A program made the position numbers and the translations under genes. A stretch of 11,005 nucleotides of DNA from Methanomassiliicoccus sp. Lineage in GTDB: Archaea; Thermoplasmatota; Thermoplasmata; Methanomassiliicoccales; JACIVX01. Shown one piece after another: positions 5,025 through 11,005 of the stretch (position 1 is its first letter; every line of letters starts with the position of its first letter). The DNA lies in the NCBI GenBank assembly GCA_020725985.1, contig DYTM01000026.1, forward strand, positions 1-11,005, read 5' to 3'. The notes under the pieces are model-generated. The model ran no database searches, was not told the DNA's origin, and worked only from the letters and a program-made list of their open reading frames with translations.

Positions 5025-6668
5025 ATGGGAATGGGAACTACACCTATCTTTATCCTCAAAGAGGGGACGAAGAGGGACAAGGGAAAGGACGCGCAGTACA
5101 ACAACATAATGGCCGCAAGGGCCATCGCAGACTCGGTCCGAAGCACCCTCGGCCCCCGTGGTATGGATAAGATGTTGGTCGACAGCATGGGCGACGTCGT
5201 CATCACGAACGACGGCGTCACCATCCTGAAGGAAATCGACGTTGAGCATCCGGCAGCCAAGATGCTGGTGGAGGTCGCCAAGACGCAGGATGAAGAGTGC
5301 GGGGACGGCACCACCACCGCGGTCATTCTCGCTGGGGAGCTGCTGAAGAAGGCCATCGACCTCATCGACGCGAACGTTCACCCCACGATCATCAGTGGAG
5401 GTTACCGGCTCGCGGCGCAGAAGTCTTTGGAGATACTAGAATCGATATCGATGCCTATTTCGGTCGACGACAAGGGAACCTTGAAGAAGATTGCCATGAC
5501 CGCCATGATGAGCAAGGCGGTCAGCGGAGTTCGCGCCCACATGGCCGACCTCGCTGTCGGCGCCGTCACGGCGGTGGCCGAGAAGGCCGACGGGAAGTGG
5601 ACCGTCGACCTGGACAATATCCAGATCGTCAAGAAGCATGGGGGCTCGATGGAGGACACGGAGATCGTGAAAGGAGTGATCCTTGACAAGGAGCCAGTTC
5701 ACCCCGCCATGCCGAAGAAGATCGAGAACGCCAAGATCGCCTTGGTAGACGCGGCGCTCGAGATCAAGAAGACGGAGATTGACGCCAAGATCGAGATTCG
5801 GGACCCGTCCCAGCTTCAGGCCTTCCTCAACGAAGAGGAGAACATGCTGAGGAAGATGGTGGATCAGGTGAAGAGCTCTGGCGCGAACGTACTCATGTGT
5901 CAGAAGGGAATCGACGACCTGGCTCAGCACTTCCTCTCGAAGGAGAAGATTTTCGCTGTGAGAAGGGTCAAGAAGTCCGACATGGAGAAGCTCGCCAAGG
6001 CGACTGGTGCGGCTATCGTCAGCAAGCTCAGCGAGCTCAGCAAGGCCGACCTTGGCAAGGCGGATCTCGTCGAGATGAGGAAGTACCAGGACGACGAGAT
6101 GACCTTCGTCACCGGGTGCAAGAACCCCAAGGCAGTTTCGATACTCATCCGCGGCGGCACCGAGCATGTCGTGGACGAGATCGAGAGGTCTCTCGATGAC
6201 GCCATGAGCGTGGTGGCGGTCTCGATCGAGGACGGCAAGATGATTACCGGCGGAGGCTCGACAGCTGTCGAGCTGGCGATGAAGCTCAGGGAGTATTCCG
6301 CCTCGGTCGGCGGTAGGGAGCAGATCGCCATCGACGCGTTCGCTAGCGCCCTCGAGGTCGTTCCGACGGCCCTCTCTGAGAACGCGGGCCTCGACCCGAT
6401 TGACGTGCTCATCGAGCTCAGGAAGGCCCACAAGTCCGGCCAGAAGACCGCGGGCGTCAACGTCTACACCGGGAAGGTGGTGGACATGGTGAAGCAGGAC
6501 GTCCTCGAGCCCTTCCGCGTGGGGAAGCAGGCTATCAGCTCCGCGACCGACGCCGCCGTAATGATTCTCAGAATCGACGACGTCATAGCGTCGAAGGGCG
6601 GAGCCAGAGGAGGACCAGGAATGCCCGGGGGGCCGTCCGAAGCTAGCCTGAGACCGGATGAGGACTGA
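5025..6668 (+). CDS. ths: thermosome subunit (group II chaperonin)
   Basis: A 547-residue full-length subunit of the two-ring archaeal chaperonin, which closes over unfolded proteins with a built-in lid and folds them using ATP. The equatorial nucleotide site shows Thr-Leu-Gly-Pro-Arg-Gly-Met-Asp-Lys (41-49), Thr-Asn-Asp-Gly (61-64) and the signature Gly-Asp-Gly-Thr-Thr (93-97). The later Gly-Gly-Gly-Ser-Thr-Ala-Val-Glu (start of the second equatorial half) and Val-Asn-Val-Tyr-Thr-Gly complete it. The C-terminal tail is Gly/Met/Pro-rich, then acidic (Arg-Pro-Asp-Glu-Asp); a flexible Gly-Met tail is usual in the family. The ATG at 5025 has an ideal Shine-Dalgarno. An out-of-frame ATG at 5018 is not used, and ATG 5031 is an in-frame alternative. 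Only one subunit is encoded here; paralogues may lie elsewhere. Confidence 0.97.
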   Translation: MGMGTTPIFILKEGTKRDKGKDAQYNNIMAARAIADSVRSTLGPRGMDKMLVDSMGDVVITNDGVTILKEIDVEHPAAKMLVEVAKTQDEECGDGTTTAVILAGELLKKAIDLIDANVHPTIISGGYRLAAQKSLEILESISMPISVDDKGTLKKIAMTAMMSKAVSGVRAHMADLAVGAVTAVAEKADGKWTVDLDNIQIVKKHGGSMEDTEIVKGVILDKEPVHPAMPKKIENAKIALVDAALEIKKTEIDAKIEIRDPSQLQAFLNEEENMLRKMVDQVKSSGANVLMCQKGIDDLAQHFLSKEKIFAVRRVKKSDMEKLAKATGAAIVSKLSELSKADLGKADLVEMRKYQDDEMTFVTGCKNPKAVSILIRGGTEHVVDEIERSLDDAMSVVAVSIEDGKMITGGGSTAVELAMKLREYSASVGGREQIAIDAFASALEVVPTALSENAGLDPIDVLIELRKAHKSGQKTAGVNVYTGKVVDMVKQDVLEPFRVGKQAISSATDAAVMILRIDDVIASKGGARGGPGMPGGPSEASLRPDED

Positions 6669-6679
6669 GAAAGAAAGGC

Positions 6680-6700
6680 GGGAGGGGCAAGCGCCCTCCC
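6680..6700 (+). terminator. hairpin after the thermosome gene
   Basis: GGGAGGG (6680-6686) and CCCTCCC (6694-6700) form a perfect 7-bp GC stem with a 7-base loop, 12 bases after the thermosome stop. A T-rich but broken stretch follows (6708-6723). It is a plausible 3' end for the thermosome message and would separate it from the grpE operon. Confidence 0.5.
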
Positions 6701-6711
6701 TGCAAACCTCT

Positions 6712-6731
6712 TATTGTCCTTTTGAACAATA
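6712..6731. promoter_or_regulatory. inverted repeat in the grpE-dnaK-dnaJ promoter region
   Basis: TATTGT (6712-6717) and ACAATA (6726-6731) are perfect arms around an 8-base centre. The repeat lies 39-58 bases before the ATG at 6770 and overlaps the only AT-rich sequence that could be the TATA box (around 6710-6716). A regulator bound here would block initiation. It does not match the bacterial CIRCE element, which has longer 9-bp arms and a different sequence. Confidence 0.45.
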
Positions 6732-6769
6732 GTTCGAGCCGATGTCCCGGAATCGAGGTGGATGATGCC

Positions 6770-7321
6770 ATGAACGACGAAGGGGGTGCAACGGTCCCGC
6801 CCGAGGCGACGCCGGGGCGCGCGGAGTGCCAGGAAGAGATGGACAGGCTTGAGAAGGCGGTCGAGGAGGCGAGGAAGGAGCTCGACAGGCAGACCCTGAT
6901 GGCAAAGGAGTACCTCGAGGCCGCGAAGCGCATCCAGGCCGATTTTGACAATCACAAGAAGCGCATCCAGAGGGAGTGGGAGGAGTACGTCAAGCTGGCG
7001 AACGAGAAGCTTGTGCTCGATCTCCTCCCGACAATCGATGATTTCGAGCGGGCTCTGGAGGCGGATTGCAGCCCGGAGGAACTTCGGACGGGGCTGAGGA
7101 GCATTCACGATAACCTATTATCATTGCTCAAATCCTACGGACTGAGGGAGATACCCTCGAACGGCATGTTTGACCCGGAGTACCACGAGGTCCTCTCCAC
7201 GGGCGAGGGGGAGGACGGCGAGATACTCGAGGTCTACCAGAAGGGCTACTTCCTCGGGCCGAAGGTGCTGAGGCATTCGAAAGTCAAGGTAGCGAAGAAG
7301 AGAGGTGATGACGATGTTTAG
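6770..7321 (+). CDS. grpE: GrpE, nucleotide exchange factor of DnaK
   Basis: A 183-residue cytosolic protein that releases ADP from DnaK. A charged N-terminal tail is followed by a long helix/coiled coil for dimerisation (about 20-80), a short helical bundle holding [11 protein letters not shown] (85-95), and the C-terminal beta domain. The beta domain carries the family signature near 131-143 ([12 protein letters not shown]) and Tyr-Phe-Leu-Gly-Pro-Lys-Val-Leu-Arg (160-168). The frame opens at a TTG (6722), but I chose the ATG at 6770. It is preceded by GAGGTG (6755-6760), and the upstream residues are not GrpE-like. A GTG at 6758 is possible. The stop overlaps the dnaK start by eight bases, so translation of the two is probably coupled. 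It is the first gene of grpE-dnaK-dnaJ. Confidence 0.95.
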   Translation: MNDEGGATVPPEATPGRAECQEEMDRLEKAVEEARKELDRQTLMAKEYLEAAKRIQADFDNHKKRIQREWEEYVKLANEKLVLDLLPTIDDFERALEADCSPEELRTGLRSIHDNLLSLLKSYGLREIPSNGMFDPEYHEVLSTGEGEDGEILEVYQKGYFLGPKVLRHSKVKVAKKRGDDDV

Positions 7322-9173
7322 AATAGTCGGGATTGATCTGGGAACGAGCAACTCGGCGGCCGCGGTGATGGAGGCGGGGAGACCGGCCATCATTCCGAGC
7401 GCCGAGGGAACGAGTCTCGGGGGCAAGGCGTTCCCCTCCTACGTCGCATTCGCGAAGGACGGGCAGCTGCTGGTCGGTGAGCCGGCGAAGAGGCAGGCGG
7501 TCTCGAACCCCGAGGCGACGATTACTGCGATCAAGAGGAAGATGGGAACTGACTACAAGGTGAAGGTCCAGGGTAAGGAGTACACCCCGCAGCAGATCTC
7601 CGCTTTCATCCTTCAGAAGATCAAGAGGGACGCGGAGGCCTACATCGGAAGCGAGGTGACCAAGGCGGTCATAACGGTGCCTGCGTACTTCAACGATAAC
7701 CAGAGGCAGGCGACGAAGGATGCCGGGGCGATTGCGGGGCTGGAGGTCGTGAGGATAATCAACGAGCCCACGGCGGCGGCCCTCGCCTACGGCCTCGACA
7801 AGTCCGGAAAAGAGCAGAAGATCATGGTCTTCGACCTCGGCGGCGGAACGCTCGACGTCACGATCATGGAGTTCAGCGAGGGCGTTTTCGAGGTGATCTC
7901 GACCAACGGGGACACCCAGCTCGGCGGGACGGACATGGACGAGGTGATGGTCAAGTACGTCGCTGACAATTTCAAGAGAGACACGGGCATCGACCTAACG
8001 AAGGATAAAATGGCCCTGTGGAGGGTGAGGGAGGCCTGCGAGAAGGCGAAGATCGAGCTCTCGACGACGATGTCGACCGACATCAACCTCCCATTCATCA
8101 CCGCAGATGCCACAGGACCAAGGCACCTTGCCATGACCCTGACGAGGGCGAAGCTGGAGGAGCTCGTCAATCCGATCATCGAGAAGTGCAAGGGGCCGAT
8201 GATCACCGCGATGGACGACGCCCACTTGAGCCCCGACAACATCGATACGGTCATTCTCGTCGGCGGGCCGACGAGGATGCCGATCGTGCAGAGGCTGGTG
8301 GAGAGGATCGTCGGAAAGAAGATACAGAGAGGCATCGACCCGATGGAGTGCGTCGCCATGGGGGCGGCGATTCAGGGAGCAGTTCTGGCTGGAGAGGTCA
8401 AGGATGTCCTCCTTCTCGACGTCACCCCCCTCTCGCTCGGGATCGAGACGCTCGGGGGCATCGCGACGAGGCTCATTGAAAAGAACACGACGATTCCGAC
8501 GCGGAAGAGCCAGATTTTTACCACCGCAGCGGACAACCAGACGAGCGTCGAGATCCATATCATTCAAGGCGAAAGGGAGATGGCCTCGGCGAACACCTCC
8601 CTCGGGCGCTTCCATCTCATGGGCATTCCGCCCGCTCCGAGGGGCGTGCCCCAGATCGAGGTGACCTTCGACATCGATGCCAACGGCATCATGAACGTCT
8701 CTGCGAAGGATCTAGGCACCGGGAAGCAGCAGGGGATCACCATCACAGCGAGCACCAAGCTCTCGAAGGAGGAGATCGAGAAGATGGTCTCCGAGGCGCA
8801 GCAGTTCGCGGAGCAGGACAAGAAGCAGAAAGAGAAGGTCGAGATGATCAACCAGGCCGACGCGATGATCTACAACGCGAACAAGACCGTCGAGGAGCTC
8901 GGGGACAGGGTGACGAAGGAGGAGAAGGAGAGGATCGAGAAAGGTATCGAGGAGCTTCGCACCGCCATGTCCGGCGGAGAGTTCTCCGCGATCAAGGCGA
9001 AGATGGACGCCCTCACCAAGGAGCTGTACCAGCTCTCCTCCCGGATCTACCAGGCCGCCTCCCAGCAGAAGGGCGAGGGGCAGCAGGGGCAGCCGCCGGG
9101 CGGGGAGGGAGGAGGCAAGGGGGACGGAGAGGGCTTCGTCGACGCCGACTACCACATTGTCGACGACAAGTGA
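7314..9173 (+). CDS. dnaK: DnaK, Hsp70 chaperone
   Basis: A 619-residue Hsp70. The ATPase domain (1-360) shows Ile-Asp-Leu-Gly-Thr-Ser-Asn-Ser (7-14), [10 protein letters not shown] (173-182) and Val-Gly-Gly-Pro-Thr-Arg-Met-Pro (316-323). The linker is [10 protein letters not shown] (364-373). The substrate domain runs to about 480, followed by a helical lid and a Gly/Gln-rich tail (586-606) ending in an acidic segment. Residues 74-92 are short: the insertion of about 24 residues seen in Gram-negative DnaK is absent, as in Gram-positive and archaeal forms. I chose the ATG at 7314 because GAGGTG (7302-7307) is six bases upstream. The GTG 7305 and ATG 7308 lie inside or against that site. Confidence 0.97.
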   Translation: MFRIVGIDLGTSNSAAAVMEAGRPAIIPSAEGTSLGGKAFPSYVAFAKDGQLLVGEPAKRQAVSNPEATITAIKRKMGTDYKVKVQGKEYTPQQISAFILQKIKRDAEAYIGSEVTKAVITVPAYFNDNQRQATKDAGAIAGLEVVRIINEPTAAALAYGLDKSGKEQKIMVFDLGGGTLDVTIMEFSEGVFEVISTNGDTQLGGTDMDEVMVKYVADNFKRDTGIDLTKDKMALWRVREACEKAKIELSTTMSTDINLPFITADATGPRHLAMTLTRAKLEELVNPIIEKCKGPMITAMDDAHLSPDNIDTVILVGGPTRMPIVQRLVERIVGKKIQRGIDPMECVAMGAAIQGAVLAGEVKDVLLLDVTPLSLGIETLGGIATRLIEKNTTIPTRKSQIFTTAADNQTSVEIHIIQGEREMASANTSLGRFHLMGIPPAPRGVPQIEVTFDIDANGIMNVSAKDLGTGKQQGITITASTKLSKEEIEKMVSEAQQFAEQDKKQKEKVEMINQADAMIYNANKTVEELGDRVTKEEKERIEKGIEELRTAMSGGEFSAIKAKMDALTKELYQLSSRIYQAASQQKGEGQQGQPPGGEGGGKGDGEGFVDADYHIVDDK

Positions 9174-9195
9174 GCATGAATTCGGATGAGCTGAG

Positions 9196-10350
9196 ATGGC
9201 GAAAAGGGATTACTACGATGTGCTGGGCGTCGGCAGGAACGCCACAGTCGACGACATAAAGAAAGCGTACCGCAACCTCGCCAGACAGTATCATCCGGAC
9301 GTGACGAAGGAGGACCGGAAGAAGGCCGAGGAGAAGTTCAAGGAGATCTCCGAGGCGTACGAGGTCCTCGCGGATGGCGACAAGCGGAAGCTCTACGACT
9401 CCTACGGCCACGCCGGCGTCAGCGGCCAATTCAGGGAGGGACAGTTCACCTGGAGCGACTTTTCGCACATGTCCGACCTCCGGGACATCTTCTCCGATTT
9501 CGGGATAGGATTCGGGGGAATGGGGGGCGGAGACAGCATCTTCGACATGATCTTCGGCCGGGGGAACGGCATGTACCAGAGGGCGAGGCAGGGGCCGAGG
9601 AGAGGGCAGTCGCTTCGCTATGACATCGAGATCGGCCTCGAGGAGGCCGCCTCCGGCTTCGCCAAGGAGATCGCCATCCCGCGCTCGGTCAAGTGCGAAG
9701 CCTGCGGGGGGACCGGAGCGAAGGACGGGAAGGTGACGACCTGCACTGCCTGCGGGGGAAGAGGGCAGAAGAGCACCGTCGAACGGAAGGGGTATAGCCA
9801 GTTCGTTTCGATTACCACTTGCCCCAAGTGTCGCGGGACCGGCAGGATCGCCACCGAGGCCTGCCCCAAATGTGGGGGAGAGGGTGTGACTTTCACCACC
9901 TCCAGGATCAACGTCACGATCCCGAAGGGGATTGAGGACGGGACGAGGCTTCGAATCCCCGGAGCGGGGGAGGCGGACGCGGGCGGGGGCCCTCCGGGAG
10001 ATCTATTCGTCGTTGTGCATGTGAAGGAGCATGAGCTCTTCAAGCGGGACGGCCCCGACATCTGGATAGAGTGGCCTATTACCTTCCCTCAGGCCGCGCT
10101 CGGCACCGAGATCGAGGTGCCGACCATAGGTGGGAAGGCGCGGCTGAAGATCCCCGCTGGGACAAAAGGGGCTTCGGTCTTCAGGCTTAAGGGTACCGGA
10201 CTCGAGAGGATGGACGGCGAGGGGAAGGGGGACCAGTACGTCCGGGTGAGGATCGAGGTCCCGCAGAAGCTGACGCACCTGCTTAAGAGGTTCGCGGAGC
10301 TCGAGGGCGAGCCAAAAGGCCGGTTCTCCAAGTTCAAGAAGGCCCGCTGA
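9196..10350 (+). CDS. dnaJ: DnaJ, Hsp40 co-chaperone (type I)
   Basis: A 384-residue type I Hsp40 that delivers substrates to DnaK and stimulates its ATPase. The J domain (1-70) has the catalytic His-Pro-Asp at 33-35. A Gly/Phe region follows (about 98-125), less pure than in E. coli. Four zinc-binding CxxCxGxG repeats begin at Cys167, Cys183, Cys209 and Cys223. The C-terminal beta domains continue to about 365 ([12 protein letters not shown] is the familiar entry to CTD1), and the tail is basic. All key residues are present. The start lies 22 bases after dnaK, with only a weak ribosome site (GAGCTGAG), which suggests translation following dnaK in the same message. Confidence 0.97.
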   Translation: MAKRDYYDVLGVGRNATVDDIKKAYRNLARQYHPDVTKEDRKKAEEKFKEISEAYEVLADGDKRKLYDSYGHAGVSGQFREGQFTWSDFSHMSDLRDIFSDFGIGFGGMGGGDSIFDMIFGRGNGMYQRARQGPRRGQSLRYDIEIGLEEAASGFAKEIAIPRSVKCEACGGTGAKDGKVTTCTACGGRGQKSTVERKGYSQFVSITTCPKCRGTGRIATEACPKCGGEGVTFTTSRINVTIPKGIEDGTRLRIPGAGEADAGGGPPGDLFVVVHVKEHELFKRDGPDIWIEWPITFPQAALGTEIEVPTIGGKARLKIPAGTKGASVFRLKGTGLERMDGEGKGDQYVRVRIEVPQKLTHLLKRFAELEGEPKGRFSKFKKAR

Positions 10351-10375
10351 ACCCTCGAGCCTCATTCTGAAAAAT

Positions 10376-10383
10376 CCTTAACT
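10376..10383 (+). promoter_or_regulatory. TATA-like box of the MFS gene
   Basis: CCTTAACT lies in the short AT-rich patch of the 82-base spacer after dnaJ. It predicts a start of transcription near 10405 and a leader of about 28 bases. AAGGAG (10419-10424) lies eight bases before the ATG at 10433 and is a good ribosome binding site. Confidence 0.4.
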
Positions 10384-10432
10384 AGAGCCACGTATCTCGC
10401 CTCCGGCAGCTTGAGCGCAAGGAGAGCGGGAG

Positions 10433-11005
10433 ATGCGGATTCGGACCGAGTCCTTCAAGGGCTATGACCGGAGAGTCTGGATTCTGTTCGTCGGGAGAAT
10501 GATAGCGGCAGCTGGATTCTCCGTCGTGATGCCCTTCCTTGCCATTTACCTCCACAACAAGATCGGCGTGCCGATGTCGGTCGTCGGCCTCATATTCCTC
10601 GTCTCCTCCGCCACCGGAGCGATGGGCCAGTTGATCGGAGGGGAGATCGCGGACCGTTTCGGACGGAAGAGCATCATGGGGATTTCGATCGGCGCGAGGT
10701 CCGGGATATTCGTCCTGATAAGTCTTGCGATCGCAACCAATCTCGATTTCCTTCTCATTGGGGTGCTCGTCGTCGCGAGCAACCTGCTGGGATCGCTGTT
10801 CGAGCCCGCGTCGAACGCAATGATAGCCGATGTGGTCCCGCCGGGGCGGAGGCTCGAGGCCTACGGCCTCCTGAGGATCGGGGTCAACCTCGGCTGGGCG
10901 CTCGGCCCCCTCATCGGCGGATTCCTCGCCGCACTTTCCTACTCCTCCCTCTTCCTCCTCACGGCGATGACGAGAGCCATCGTTGCCACGCTCATATTCT
11001 TCAAG
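10433..11005 (+). CDS. major facilitator superfamily transporter, 3' end outside the window
   Basis: The first 191 residues of an inner-membrane MFS carrier; the frame is still open at the last base. About five to six membrane helices are visible. The cytoplasmic loop after helix 2 carries MFS motif A (Gly-Gly-Glu-Ile-Ala-Asp-Arg-Phe-Gly-Arg-Lys, residues 69-79). Helix 5 carries a motif C-like Gly-Trp-Ala-Leu-Gly-Pro-Leu-Ile-Gly-Gly, the antiporter motif of drug:H+ exporters. This points to the multidrug/TetA-like efflux branch, but the substrate cannot be told. The ATG follows an AAGGAG by eight bases, and the first 14 residues form the usual basic cytoplasmic N-terminus. Its own TATA-like box suggests it is separate from the dnaJ operon. 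Confidence 0.88.
   Translation, partial: MRIRTESFKGYDRRVWILFVGRMIAAAGFSVVMPFLAIYLHNKIGVPMSVVGLIFLVSSATGAMGQLIGGEIADRFGRKSIMGISIGARSGIFVLISLAIATNLDFLLIGVLVVASNLLGSLFEPASNAMIADVVPPGRRLEAYGLLRIGVNLGWALGPLIGGFLAALSYSSLFLLTAMTRAIVATLIFFK

Noticed and set aside
5436..6431. 331-residue minus-strand frame antisense to the thermosome gene
   Set aside because: Leu/Val/His-rich composition typical of an antisense shadow in GC-rich DNA, with no promoter or ribosome site.
6742..6765. Seven-codon mini-ORF just before grpE
   Set aside because: It has no ribosome site of its own and its Arg/Gly codons coincide with the grpE Shine-Dalgarno; likely chance.

Overview
The window is archaeal chromosomal DNA. 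The evidence is a group II chaperonin (thermosome), a PAN-type proteasomal ATPase, an archaeal MBF1, a GPN-loop GTPase, a DUF2240-like protein, a tRNA without an encoded CCA and with a bulge-helix-bulge intron, and TATA-like boxes about 25-30 bases before several starts. A full GrpE-DnaK-DnaJ set argues against most hyperthermophiles. Together with the GC-rich codon use and DUF2240, it fits a mesophilic or moderately thermophilic euryarchaeote, possibly of the Thermoplasmatota/Methanomassiliicoccales type. That placement is inference; no rRNA is present to confirm it.

Layout. 1-148: possible tail of an upstream gene and a candidate terminator. 149-640 (-): two-CBS-domain protein. 867-963 (+): tRNA-Lys(CTT) with a 23-nt intron in the T-loop, followed 18 bases later by the GPN-loop GTPase (982-1746, +). 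1747-2088 (-): winged-helix regulator, divergent from a 63-residue zinc ribbon protein (2183-2374, +) that overlaps the end of the PAN ATPase (2354-3571, -). 3760-4254 (+): MBF1. 4258-4725 (-): DUF2240-like protein. 5025-6668 (+): thermosome subunit. 6770-10350 (+): grpE-dnaK-dnaJ operon. 10433-11005 (+): start of an MFS transporter cut by the window edge.

How the genes fit together. About 8 kb (2.35-10.35 kb) is a proteostasis neighbourhood: PAN unfolds substrates for the 20S proteasome, the thermosome folds proteins in a closed cage, and GrpE/DnaK/DnaJ form the Hsp70 cycle. The upstream eight protein genes alternate strand one by one, giving three very tight convergent junctions (0 bp gap, 21 bp overlap, 3 bp gap) and divergent intergenic regions that hold the promoters. 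From the thermosome onward all genes read rightward.

The strongest unusual signal is the tRNA-Lys intron between T-loop positions 59 and 60, with a strict 3-4-3 bulge-helix-bulge. Others are a perfect inverted repeat in the grpE promoter region, a palindrome carrying the stop codons of both the zinc ribbon gene and PAN, and a PAN tail ending Met-Phe-Ala in place of a canonical HbYX. I found no CRISPR array, insertion sequence, phage gene or clearly new multi-gene system.
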